DNA of 37,921 bases from Parvibaculum sp. (GTDB lineage Bacteria > Pseudomonadota > Alphaproteobacteria > Parvibaculales > Parvibaculaceae): positions 1-37,921 of the forward strand of contig NZ_NYVD01000104.1 of NCBI RefSeq assembly GCF_002684405.1, given 5' to 3'. The notes beneath the pieces are model-generated. The model searched no databases. It had not been told where the DNA came from and saw nothing but the letters and a program-made list of their open reading frames with translations. Both the position numbers and the translations under genes were made by a program. Position 1 is the first letter of the stretch. Each line of letters opens with the position of its first letter. Shown in pieces: positions 18,906-26,940 of the stretch.

Positions 18906-20108
18906 ATGGCTACAGGTATCAAGGACAAGGTTGCGATCGTCGGCATGGGCTGCTCGAAATTCGGCGAGCGCTGGGACAGCGGTCCCGAAGAGCTGATGGT
19001 CGAGGCCTATCTCGAAGCAATGCAGGATGCCGGGATCGAGCCGACGCAGATCGACGCGGCCTGGTTCTCGACGCATATCGACGATATCGGCACGGGCAAG
19101 GGCGGCACGCCGCTTTCACTGGCGCTGCGCCTGCCGAATATTGCGGTGACGCGCGTGGAAAACTTCTGCGCGTCCGGTTCCGAAGCTCTGCGCGGCGCTG
19201 TCTATGCGGTCGCCTCGGGCGCCTGCGACATCGCGCTGGCGGTCGGTGTCGAGAAGCTGAAGGACACTGGCTATGGCGGCCTGCCGGTCGGCAATATGGG
19301 CACGCTCAACCCGCAATGGTCGCCGAGCGGTTCCGCTCCCGGCAATTTCGCTCAGCTTGCCTCGGCTTATCGCGCCAAGCATGGCGTTGCCAAAGAAGAC
19401 CTGAAGCGCGCCATCGCCCATGTGTCGGTAAAGAGCCACGCCAATGGCGCCAAGAACCCGAAGGCTCATCTGCGCAATGAAGTCAGCGAAGAGCAGGTGA
19501 TGAACGCGCCGATGATCGCCGAGCCGCTCGGGCTCTTCGATTGCTGTGGTGTGTCGGACGGCGCGGCGGCGGCCATCGTCACCACGCCCGAGATCGCCAA
19601 GGCGATGGGCCGGAAGGATATCGTGACGGTGAAGGCGATGCAGCTCTCCGTCTCGAACGGTCTTGAATCCCAGCACAATAGCTGGGACGGCAGCTACTTC
19701 CATACCGCGCGCATCGCCGCCAAGAAGGCCTACAAGGAAGGCGGCATCGACAATCCGCGCGAACAGGTCAGTATGATGGAAGTGCATGACTGCTTCTCCA
19801 TCACCGAACTCGTGACCATGGAAGACCTGTTCATTTCGCCGGAAGGCGGCGCCGTGAAGGATGTGATGGACGGCTTTTACGACAGCGACGGCAAGGTGCC
19901 GTGCCAGATCGATGGCGGCTTGAAGTGCTTCGGCCACCCGATCGGCGCCTCCGGGTTGCGCATGGCCTATGAGATGTATCTGCAGCTTCAGGGCCGGGCA
20001 GGGGAACGCCAGCTTCCCAATCCGAAGATCGGCCTTACGCACAATCTCGGTGGTGCACCGTCGCAGAATGTGTGCTCGGTGACGATCATCGGTGCCGAAG
20101 GGGCATAA
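18906..20108 (+). CDS. SCPx/lipid-transfer-type thiolase (acetyl-CoA acetyltransferase family)
   Basis: A 400-residue thiolase of the SCPx/archaeal type, making or breaking a C-C bond between acyl-CoA units. Catalytic residues are intact: nucleophilic Cys88 (ENFCASGSEAL), His294 (EVHDCFSITEL), and Cys341/His344 in GGLKCFGHPIGASG. GGAGG lies 5-9 bases before the ATG. It is the second gene of a two-gene operon with the DUF35-bearing HMG-CoA-synthase-like protein. Thiolases of this type often need a DUF35 partner (archaeal thiolase/HMGCS complex; Ltp2-type retro-aldolases of steroid side-chain degradation), so the two proteins probably form one complex. A strong terminator follows. Confidence 0.92.
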   Translation: MATGIKDKVAIVGMGCSKFGERWDSGPEELMVEAYLEAMQDAGIEPTQIDAAWFSTHIDDIGTGKGGTPLSLALRLPNIAVTRVENFCASGSEALRGAVYAVASGACDIALAVGVEKLKDTGYGGLPVGNMGTLNPQWSPSGSAPGNFAQLASAYRAKHGVAKEDLKRAIAHVSVKSHANGAKNPKAHLRNEVSEEQVMNAPMIAEPLGLFDCCGVSDGAAAAIVTTPEIAKAMGRKDIVTVKAMQLSVSNGLESQHNSWDGSYFHTARIAAKKAYKEGGIDNPREQVSMMEVHDCFSITELVTMEDLFISPEGGAVKDVMDGFYDSDGKVPCQIDGGLKCFGHPIGASGLRMAYEMYLQLQGRAGERQLPNPKIGLTHNLGGAPSQNVCSVTIIGAEGA

Positions 20109-20130
20109 ACCGCCCTGACATCAACGTTGA

Positions 20131-20157
20131 AAAGGCCGGTCTCGACCGGCCTTTTTT
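20131..20157 (+). terminator. Rho-independent terminator after the thiolase gene
   Basis: A canonical terminator: the stem AAAGGCCGGT / ACCGGCCTTT (20131-20140, 20145-20154) with a CTCG loop, running into six T residues (20152-20157), 22 bases after the thiolase stop. It closes the HMGCS-like/thiolase operon. It is the clearest terminator in the window. Confidence 0.92.
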
Positions 20158-20271
20158 GCGTTTTGTGTGAGGCATCCTCACCCTGCCTAAAACAAGGCGC
20201 ATTTTCTCCAGATAAGTGCCCGAAATCCCTTGTTTCTTGCAGTGCAGCTAGGACTGCAGGAAGAGGGGAGC

Positions 20272-21300
20272 GTGGACACGGAATCCAGCCATCGTTCGAG
20301 CGACGCGCCGCGGCGCCGGCAGCGTCTGGTACTGTTTCGCTATCTGGCGGCAATGGTCATAACCGTCAGTGCAATCACAGGCTCCGTCCTCGCGGTCAAC
20401 CTCGCCGTGGATCCGCTTCACTATTTCGGAGGCAATGCGAAGCTGGCGCATGCTACGCGCTTCGATGAGCGCCGTCAGAAGCTCTATCACCTTCTCGCCA
20501 AACGGGATCGGTATGACTGCCTGATTTTCGGCAGTTCCCGGACGATCCTCTTACCGACACATCTGCTCGAGGGGCATAATTGCTTCAACCTCGCATTCAG
20601 CGCAGGGCGTATCGGCGAATTTCTCTACTATGCCAAATATCTGAGTGACCGCGGATTTCACCCCTCGCTCGTCATCACGGGCGTTGACGATTTCGATTTC
20701 GAAACGACCGGCGGTTGGAATGTTCCGCCCTTCGTGAAGAAGGGGGAGGATCCTCCATCTCCATTTCTCGTTTACTCATCTCTCGACGGGCTTCAGCGTT
20801 CATGGGAAGCCCACCGGGACCGCAAACCTGATGATTGGGTTTGCACTATCGATTTCGATTGCCGCATCCCGCGCCCATTCAAGACATACAGGCCGGGTAA
20901 ACGAGATCGGAGCGCGGGCCCCTTCAAGTCAGAGGTCGCGAAGCTCTATGGTCGGCTCGGTGCGTATTTTCCCAATGCTCGGTTTGTCGGCTATGTCCCA
21001 CCGATTTCCGCCTGGCGCGTTGAGAATATGGCGCGCGAAAAGGAGCTGCGGTCCTACCTGACCAGCCTCAAGAAGACCTCGCAGTATTTCGACCGTTTCG
21101 TCGATTTCAGTGTGGTGACGAAGATGACTGCCGATCCCGACAATACCCCCGACGGTTCTCACTATGCCTATCGCGTCAATCGCGTGATAGCGACGCATGT
21201 TCTTTCCGGCGGCCCCGGGCCTGGTCTCGATGTGAAGAAGATGAGCGTCGATCGGTTGATGGCAGCCCATCTTGCCGGGCTTCGCCGTTTCCGGGACTAA
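20272..21300 (+). CDS. SGNH-like membrane-anchored protein, probable MBOAT partner
   Basis: The product has a basic N-terminus, one transmembrane anchor (about residues 23-47, RYLAAMVITVSAITGSVLAV) and a large outside domain. IFGSSRT (Ser89) looks like an SGNH block I, and PDGSHY (Asp294, His297) like block V, so it resembles DltD/AlgX/AlgJ-type partners that move acyl groups to polymers outside the cell. The MBOAT acyltransferase gene begins 22 bases downstream, which supports this. The start is uncertain: GTG at 20272 has a GGAAGAGGGG run just before it; in-frame TTG (20230) and GTG (20242) are further upstream without a good ribosome site. At GTG 20272 it has 342 residues. Confidence 0.75.
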   Translation: MDTESSHRSSDAPRRRQRLVLFRYLAAMVITVSAITGSVLAVNLAVDPLHYFGGNAKLAHATRFDERRQKLYHLLAKRDRYDCLIFGSSRTILLPTHLLEGHNCFNLAFSAGRIGEFLYYAKYLSDRGFHPSLVITGVDDFDFETTGGWNVPPFVKKGEDPPSPFLVYSSLDGLQRSWEAHRDRKPDDWVCTIDFDCRIPRPFKTYRPGKRDRSAGPFKSEVAKLYGRLGAYFPNARFVGYVPPISAWRVENMAREKELRSYLTSLKKTSQYFDRFVDFSVVTKMTADPDNTPDGSHYAYRVNRVIATHVLSGGPGPGLDVKKMSVDRLMAAHLAGLRRFRD

Positions 21301-21322
21301 CTGGCGGCGATGGAGTGATCGG

Positions 21323-22834
21323 ATGCTTTTCAACTCGCCGGTTTTCATATTCGTTTTTCTGCCCGTCACAGCATTGCTTTGTTTCGTTATCCGTGTGCGT
21401 GCGGGCAGGGAGGCGGCACTGGGCTTTCTGGTGCTTGCATCTCTCTTCTTTTACGGATGGTGGAATCCTCTCTATTTGCCGCTGCTGATCGGGCTCACGG
21501 TCTTCAACTTCCTTCTCGCCCGACTGATCATGGCGGAAAGAAGAAGACCGAATGAGGGGCGCGCCACCGCGCTGGTGACGTTCGGCGTATCGGTCGACCT
21601 TCTCTCGCTTGCCTACTTTAAATATGCGGACTTTTTCATCGGCAGCGTGAACGCGGTTGCAGAGACGGACATTCCGCTTCAACACGTCATTCTGCCACTC
21701 GCCATTTCGTTCTTTACCTTCCAGAAGATCGCCTATCTGGTCGATGCGCGGCGCGGTGAGGTAGAACCTCACAGCTTCCTCGAATACAGCTTCTTCGTGA
21801 TGTTCTTTCCCCAGCTCATCGCGGGGCCGATCGTGCATCACAAGGAAATCTTCGCGCAGACAAAGCTCAATCGGAGCTTCAATTTCGACTGGACGAATAT
21901 CTCTGTGGGCACAACGATCTTTCTAATCGGGCTCTTCAAGAAGGTTGTGCTGGCCGACAATGTCGCGCCGATCGCAACACATGTTTTTGGCCTGGCCGAC
22001 CAGGGTGAGCACGTAACTTTCCTGCAGGCTTGGCAGGGAACTATTTCCTACACGCTGCAAATCTATTTCGACTTTTCAGGCTATTCGGACATGGCGATCG
22101 GGGCGGCCCGAATTTTTGGTATTCGTCTGCCGCTCAATTTCCACTCGCCCTATCAGTCGGAAAATATCATCGATTTCTGGCGCCGGTGGCACATGACGCT
22201 TTCGCGTTTTCTGCGCGACTATCTCTACATCTCACTCGGCGGCAACAGGAAGGGCAAGTACAGGCGATATTTGAACCTTTTCGCCACGATGGCCATTGGC
22301 GGGCTATGGCACGGCGCGGCATGGACTTTTGCATTGTGGGGGGCGATGCACGGTCTATACCTCATCGTTAATCACGGCTGGCGGGCCCTCGGGATACCGC
22401 CGATCGATCGCTGGGGGTCGCGCGTCGCCGCGCGCTTGCTCACCTTTGTCGCCGTGGCGATGGCATGGGTGGTCTTTCGTGCCGAGACCATGGACGGCGC
22501 TATCACTGTCTATGCGGCGATGTTTTCATGGCCTCGAGAAATGCCTCTCGCCGAATTCGCCGTATCGGTGAGCTGGCTGGTCTTCTGGCTGGCGCTTGTC
22601 TGGTATTGGCCAAACACACAGCAATGGCTGGCGCGCGCCAATCCGGCCTTCAACTATTCATGGAGGGACCGGAAACAGGATCCGCTTCTCTTGCCGGTGG
22701 AGGGAAATCGCTGGCGTGAAAGGCTGTTGCGATGGCGCCCGGGAGTTCCACATGCCGTCGCGGTAGGGACTGCCGGCGCGCTGGCCTTTCTCAGCCTTCA
22801 GCGGATCAGCGAGTTTCTATATTTTCAGTTCTGA
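21323..22834 (+). CDS. MBOAT-family membrane O-acyltransferase (AlgI-like)
   Basis: A 503-residue polytopic membrane protein with about ten to twelve hydrophobic segments. MLFNSPVFIFVFLPV is the usual AlgI-type N-terminus. The family signature is seen in FWRRWHMTLSRFLRDYLY (His290) and GGLWHGAAWTFALWG (His330, the presumed catalytic His). Such proteins pass acyl groups across the membrane to an SGNH partner, which puts them on exported polysaccharide or lipid; the gene before it encodes such a partner. The ATG at 21323 has GGAG 7-10 bases upstream. No polysaccharide synthase gene is adjacent, so the acceptor is unknown. Its stop abuts the stop of a convergent PAS gene. Confidence 0.93.
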   Translation: MLFNSPVFIFVFLPVTALLCFVIRVRAGREAALGFLVLASLFFYGWWNPLYLPLLIGLTVFNFLLARLIMAERRRPNEGRATALVTFGVSVDLLSLAYFKYADFFIGSVNAVAETDIPLQHVILPLAISFFTFQKIAYLVDARRGEVEPHSFLEYSFFVMFFPQLIAGPIVHHKEIFAQTKLNRSFNFDWTNISVGTTIFLIGLFKKVVLADNVAPIATHVFGLADQGEHVTFLQAWQGTISYTLQIYFDFSGYSDMAIGAARIFGIRLPLNFHSPYQSENIIDFWRRWHMTLSRFLRDYLYISLGGNRKGKYRRYLNLFATMAIGGLWHGAAWTFALWGAMHGLYLIVNHGWRALGIPPIDRWGSRVAARLLTFVAVAMAWVVFRAETMDGAITVYAAMFSWPREMPLAEFAVSVSWLVFWLALVWYWPNTQQWLARANPAFNYSWRDRKQDPLLLPVEGNRWRERLLRWRPGVPHAVAVGTAGALAFLSLQRISEFLYFQF

Positions 22835-23329
22835 TCAGACCTTGGCCTTGTCGGCGGCGATGACGCAGAAGATCTGGTCGGCCTGCGACCCGTCGGTCGT
22901 TACCGGGAAGACACCGCGATAGGCGGTGATGAACTCGCGGTCGGGAATGGGAAGTGGTGTCTGCGAAAAGATCGGTTCGCGGCGGTTGAGCGCGTGGAAG
23001 AATTCCTGTCGCCGGATCTTCATGGCTTCCGGGTCGATGTTTTCTCCCAGCAGCCGGTTCGTGTAGTCGACGCCGAACAATTCAGTGCAGCCCGTCCCTG
23101 CAAGCCGGTAACGGAACTGCCAATCAGGTGCCTGGCCACACCGTTCGAGAATCAGCAGCCAGGGAATGGCGGAAAGCATCTCCGACGGCTTGAGGTCAGA
23201 CCGCCGGGGCAGGGAGCTACCGACATGCCGCTTGGCGCTCCAGTAACGGGCGAAAACCGCGACCGGATGCCGGTCGGGCAGCTGCTCCTGCGAGACTTCA
23301 ACATATTTTCCGCACGAAGCTTGGTACAC
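22835..23329 (-). CDS. PAS_5-type PAS domain protein
   Basis: A 164-residue single PAS-like domain protein resembling the PAS_5 family common in alphaproteobacteria: an N-terminal FARYWSAKR helix, LPRRSDLKPSEMLSAIPWLLI, then FRYRLAGTGCTELFGVDYTNRLLG and a beta-sheet end. Such proteins are usually stand-alone; ligand and partner are mostly unknown. The start is a GTG at 23329, chosen because the conserved part begins close to it; no strong ribosome site is seen. Its stop is directly adjacent to that of the convergent MBOAT gene (22834/22835), leaving no room for separate terminators. A 7-bp inverted repeat lies just upstream of the start. Confidence 0.78.
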   Translation of the reverse strand: MYQASCGKYVEVSQEQLPDRHPVAVFARYWSAKRHVGSSLPRRSDLKPSEMLSAIPWLLILERCGQAPDWQFRYRLAGTGCTELFGVDYTNRLLGENIDPEAMKIRRQEFFHALNRREPIFSQTPLPIPDREFITAYRGVFPVTTDGSQADQIFCVIAADKAKV

Positions 23330-23333
23330 CGTT

Positions 23334-23362
23334 ACTCACCACTTCGGATTGAAACGGTGAGT
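23334..23362. promoter_or_regulatory. Inverted repeat upstream of the PAS gene (possible operator)
   Basis: ACTCACC (23334-23340) and GGTGAGT (23356-23362) are perfect inverted copies with a 15-base spacer, starting 4 bases before the GTG start of the PAS gene. The position fits an operator or a leader hairpin that could affect translation. Seven base pairs can arise by chance, so this is a weak call. Confidence 0.28.
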
Positions 23363-23419
23363 TTCCCTTCAAGTCGTGAAAAAACGGTTGTTTCTGCTCG
23401 GTAAATTGAATGGAAGTAC

Positions 23420-23806
23420 TTATTTCCCACCGCTTTCTTCTTCAAGCGCTCTCCGGTAGCCGGAGTACTTCGGCTGATCGATAGCGAGCTTGGCGAGCGT
23501 CGTGGCCCAGAGGTGGTCCTTCAGCCCTTCCGTGTCGAGCGTCAGCTCTCCGGCATAGATGCGGGTGCAAAGCTCCCTGTTCAAATCATCCAGAGAACCG
23601 TCCGCACCCAGCAGTGCTTTCAAGCGCTCATGCTCCTCGGTATTCGCCTCCGGCGCGATCTCCAATTCGCGCTTCACGATGTCCAGCGCATTGGCCGCCA
23701 CGCGGGCATGGAAGGCCGCATGGCCTTTGAGCTGGGGCATGGCATGGGTGCGGATGAAGTCGGCTACCGCTCCGACGAGTTCGGCCGATGTGGGTTGGTC
23801 CTGCAT
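23420..23806 (-). CDS. DUF6285 family protein
   Basis: A 128-residue helical protein of the DUF6285 type (MQDQPTSAELVGAVADFIR; HARVAANALDIVKRELE; LWATTLAKLAIDQPKYSGYR). Genes of this family are typically next to an APH-like phosphotransferase gene, often with an acyl-CoA dehydrogenase, and that pairing is seen here; biochemical function is unknown. The ATG at 23806 has GAGGAG about 6 bases upstream; a longer in-frame version to 23878 overlaps the neighbouring gene and lacks family sequence. It starts 10 bases after the kinase gene's stop, so it is the third gene of the operon. Confidence 0.85.
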   Translation of the reverse strand: MQDQPTSAELVGAVADFIRTHAMPQLKGHAAFHARVAANALDIVKRELEIAPEANTEEHERLKALLGADGSLDDLNRELCTRIYAGELTLDTEGLKDHLWATTLAKLAIDQPKYSGYRRALEEESGGK

Positions 23807-23816
23807 GGCGTTCTCC

Positions 23817-24824
23817 TCAGATTCGTGGCGCCAGAAGGCGCAGCAGGTCAATCTCTGTTTCGGACGAGCGGCGGCCAATCGTGGCGCGTTCCACGGACGG
23901 GTCGAGGCCGCTCTTGAAGGCCGCCACCATGCCGGTGCACATGATGCCCCATTTAAGCGTGCCCAGGACCTCCCAGAACTTAACCCGTTCCGGGTCCACC
24001 GGTTGGCCGCTCACGGCCTCGTAGCCGGCGAACATGTCCTCGCGCACTCCGAAGCCTCCCACGGGCTGGTCGATATTGCCGAACCGCCAGGAATTTACGC
24101 AGATCCAGCCCAGATCCTCCATCGGGTCTCCGACATGGGCGAGTTCCCAGTCGAGCACGCCGCGAACCCCGTCCGCTCCAATCATCAGATTGCCATTCCG
24201 GAAGTCCCCATGGACGAGCGTCAGCCCGGTATCCCCGGCGGGCAGATTGTCTTCGAGCCAGCGGAAGGCCAGCTCGAAAACGGGATGGGGATGGCCATGG
24301 TCACGCAGGGCGGCGTGGTACTGCCTGATTTCCTCCTTGGCGTCCGCCGTGCGCAGGGCAGGTAGCCGCTCTTTATCGATGCGATGCAGCCGCGCGAGGA
24401 TTTCGCCGCATTGGCGGGCAAGTTTGGGCCGCGTCTCGGCATATTCCTCGTCCCGAAGAATCTTGCGGGCAATGGTCTCGCCGGTCAGCCGGTTCATGAT
24501 GAAGCCTTGTCCCACGCCATCTTCCGGCGTGAGGACGTGACGTACTTTCGGGACGGGGATACCTGCTTCTTCCGCCAGTTCGATCAGCACGGCTTCCGTT
24601 TCGAGTGCTACGGCCGTCGTCTTTTCGGCCCGCGTTCCGCCCGGTGCACGGCGCAGGATCAGGGGAACAGGCGCCCCCTTCGAGGTGGTTGCATCGAAGG
24701 CCCAGGTCTCCTGGCTCGCGCCGCCCGAGAGGCGCTGGAGACCGTCAATGCCCGTGGCGTCTTCGATATGCTGTCTAACCGCTTCGGAGAGCGAAGCGGC
24801 AAATTCGTTATCCGTTCCGCTCAT
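23817..24824 (-). CDS. APH/choline-kinase-like phosphotransferase (ACAD10/11-type)
   Basis: A 335-residue kinase-fold protein of the aminoglycoside-phosphotransferase superfamily. It shows LSGGASQETWAF (glycine-rich loop, about residues 32-43), LVHGDFRNGN with catalytic Asp207 and Asn212, and LDWELAHVGDP with the metal-binding Asp225. This subgroup is close to the kinase part of mammalian ACAD10/ACAD11, which phosphorylate 4-hydroxy acyl-CoAs on the way to beta-oxidation, so a role in hydroxy-acid or lipid catabolism is more likely than antibiotic resistance. One base separates its ATG from the stop of the upstream gene, and DUF6285 follows after 10 bases. Confidence 0.9.
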   Translation of the reverse strand: MSGTDNEFAASLSEAVRQHIEDATGIDGLQRLSGGASQETWAFDATTSKGAPVPLILRRAPGGTRAEKTTAVALETEAVLIELAEEAGIPVPKVRHVLTPEDGVGQGFIMNRLTGETIARKILRDEEYAETRPKLARQCGEILARLHRIDKERLPALRTADAKEEIRQYHAALRDHGHPHPVFELAFRWLEDNLPAGDTGLTLVHGDFRNGNLMIGADGVRGVLDWELAHVGDPMEDLGWICVNSWRFGNIDQPVGGFGVREDMFAGYEAVSGQPVDPERVKFWEVLGTLKWGIMCTGMVAAFKSGLDPSVERATIGRRSSETEIDLLRLLAPRI

Positions 24825-24825
24825 C

Positions 24826-25857
24826 TCAAGCCACGCTCACAGGTTTGCCGTCGACGATCTGGTCGAGATATTCCGACATGCCCAAGCCGGTTATCCCGTT
24901 GCATCGGTACTCTGTCATGCCTTCGGTGATGCGGGTATTGAGATCGGTTCCATCGGGCGCCTTGCGCCTGTTGCGCAGCGGGATGAGGGAAATCACGTCG
25001 CCCTCGACATCGTATTTTGCGCCGGACTCCGTTTCGACGTGAGCCTTCAGTGATGTCTGATACCAGTCGTCGTCCCATTCGCTGTCGATGCTGCATTTCC
25101 GGATGAGGTCGTATTCGCCATTCTTGAGCACCATTCCGCCCTGGCGTTGCTGACCTTCCTCATTGGTCACGATGGAGATCATCATCGCGAAGTCGGGGCC
25201 GAAATTCATCGGCAACCAGCGATACCAGTGAATGGCCTGCCAATGACGCGGGCCCCAGCTCTTATCGCGAAGCCCAAAGCCGGAAATCTCGAAGCTCTCG
25301 TCGCCCAGCGTGAATTTTCCCTCGGCCGCCATATGCTGCTCGTAGTGAGCCTTGGCGAAGGATTTCTCCGGGTCGAGGTCGAGGGGCGATCCGTCTTCCT
25401 TTACCACCTCGCCACCGAACATGGGCGAGACGCCCTTGAAATCGAGGGAAACGGTGCAGGGCACGGTGGGGTTTTCGGTGAAGGCCTTTTTGGGGTCGGC
25501 CATCTCGTCGGGCCGGTCCAGCAGAAGCGCCTTGCCGGTGTAGTTCAGCTTCAGATGCTTGAACGGCTCAACCACATCGATGCGCAGCCCACCGGCGTTC
25601 ATCTCGTCATTCGAAGTGATTTCGGGTTTCTTGTACATGAAGGCAACCCGTCCGCCCGGCAGATAGAGACATATGGTCATCTCGGCGTAGCGTTCATTCG
25701 GGCGGTTGCCGAGCCTGAACCAGCCGCCGATCCGGCGCTCCGGATCGAACACATTGAAATACATACTTTCATTGTAATTTGAGGCGGAATCCGGCGCGTG
25801 CGGATATTCATCCTCCGGGGCGAGGCGGGTCTTCGTGCCCTTTATCGCGTTGCTCAT
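24826..25857 (-). CDS. DUF7064/DUF7065-like (AttH/CrtC-type) protein
   Basis: A 343-residue soluble protein without signal peptide. GFGLRDKSWGPRHW (about residue 200) matches the RDxSWGxR signature of beta-barrel proteins related to AttH/CrtC and annotated as DUF7064/7065; no enzymatic activity is known to me for this branch. The ATG at 25857 has GGGAGG 5-10 bases upstream. It is the first gene of an operon with the APH-like kinase (1-base gap) and DUF6285. A role with hydrophobic or acyl-CoA substrates is inferred only from that context. The divergent DUF502 gene begins about 160 bases away. Confidence 0.75.
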   Translation of the reverse strand: MSNAIKGTKTRLAPEDEYPHAPDSASNYNESMYFNVFDPERRIGGWFRLGNRPNERYAEMTICLYLPGGRVAFMYKKPEITSNDEMNAGGLRIDVVEPFKHLKLNYTGKALLLDRPDEMADPKKAFTENPTVPCTVSLDFKGVSPMFGGEVVKEDGSPLDLDPEKSFAKAHYEQHMAAEGKFTLGDESFEISGFGLRDKSWGPRHWQAIHWYRWLPMNFGPDFAMMISIVTNEEGQQRQGGMVLKNGEYDLIRKCSIDSEWDDDWYQTSLKAHVETESGAKYDVEGDVISLIPLRNRRKAPDGTDLNTRITEGMTEYRCNGITGLGMSEYLDQIVDGKPVSVA

Positions 25858-26013
25858 CGGGTCCTCCCAGGGGCCTTGCGGCACCGTTGTTTGAATTTTG
25901 CTGGGCCTATCTTGGAACGCATAATTCTGACAGGAAAGGGCTGCTTGGTTACAATTGAGGAACCCCAGCGAGACGCGGCGTCAAGAGCCGCAAATGAAAG
26001 TGCGGCCACCGAA

Positions 26014-26751
26014 ATGACTGCGAAAAAGACCGACAACGACACCTCGAATCCGGAAGAATCCGAGCACGGTCCGGGCGAACCACTGATCCTGCCGCCCAAG
26101 AAGCACGGCATTCCCACCCGGATCAGAAACTACTTCCTGACCGGTATCGTTGTTGCCGCGCCGATTGGCCTGACGATCTACATTACGACGTGGTTCATCG
26201 ACCTGGTGGACAACTGGTTCACGCCGCTCATTCCGGCCCCCTACAGGCCCGACAATTTCCTTCCCGTTGAAATCCCGGGCCTCGGCCTGATTATCGCATT
26301 CGTGTTGCTCACGCTGCTGGGCGCCATTACGGCGAATTTCATCGGGCGGACGATACTGAACGCGGGCGAACGGCTCGTATCGCGAATGCCCGTGGTGCGA
26401 AGCATCTATGGCGCTCTCAAGCAGATTTTCGAGACCGTCATTTCGCAGAGCAATCAATCCTTCCGGGAGGTCGGCCTGATCGAGTATCCCCGGAAAGGCA
26501 TCTATTCGATCTGCTTCATCACGACACGGACGAAACACGAGATCGCGACCCGGACAGGCCATGAGCTGGTCAGCGTCTTTGTACCGACTACGCCAAATCC
26601 GACTTCCGGGTTCCTTCTTTTCGTGCCCGTTGACGACATCACCATTCTCGATATGTCGATAGAGGAGGGCGCAAAAATGATCATTTCCGCCGGTCTGGTC
26701 GAACCGCCGCACGGTGTTGCCGAGGATTCGAATACTCCCTTGCCGGAATGA
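26014..26751 (+). CDS. DUF502 family membrane protein
   Basis: This protein shows the DUF502 pattern: two transmembrane segments (YFLTGIVVAAPIGLTIYITT and LGLIIAFVLLTLLGAITANF), then the conserved RMPVVRSIYGALKQIFETV stretch and a soluble part (EVGLIEYPRKGIYSICFITT; VSVFVPTTPNPTSGFLLFVP). The function of the family is not settled. The start is ambiguous. ATG at 26014 (245 residues) is preferred because codons before it lack the usual GC3 bias. An in-frame TTG at 25945 (268 residues) has a good AGGAAAGG site. The extra residues would be hydrophilic and would not change the topology. Confidence 0.82.
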   Translation: MTAKKTDNDTSNPEESEHGPGEPLILPPKKHGIPTRIRNYFLTGIVVAAPIGLTIYITTWFIDLVDNWFTPLIPAPYRPDNFLPVEIPGLGLIIAFVLLTLLGAITANFIGRTILNAGERLVSRMPVVRSIYGALKQIFETVISQSNQSFREVGLIEYPRKGIYSICFITTRTKHEIATRTGHELVSVFVPTTPNPTSGFLLFVPVDDITILDMSIEEGAKMIISAGLVEPPHGVAEDSNTPLPE

Positions 26752-26940
26752 TCCGTCGCGCCTGCGGACCTGACGCTGCGTAAGGGTGTCGTAGCGGCGC
26801 ACATGGAAAACAAAAATTCCAGCTGCTTTACGCCACGTCATCCGCGACACCTTGGCACTTTCTTCCCTAGGTTCGGGTAAGCCAAACTTGGCGGATAAAA
26901 AAAGCGCATGGCAGTGCGCATAAACAGTCGGGAGAACAGG

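Noticed and set aside
17778-19076. 432-residue minus-strand frame opposite the HMGCS-like and thiolase genes
   Set aside because: Antisense shadow; both plus-strand genes have good starts and motifs.
23817-24824. Antibiotic (aminoglycoside) resistance kinase
   Set aside because: The fold is APH-like, but the context with DUF6285 and the ACAD10/11-type sequence favours acyl or hydroxy-acid metabolism.
26785-26851. GGTGTCG / CGACACC inverted pair upstream of the P450 gene as an operator
   Set aside because: Arms of 7 bp lie about 53 bases apart, too far for a usual operator and likely chance.
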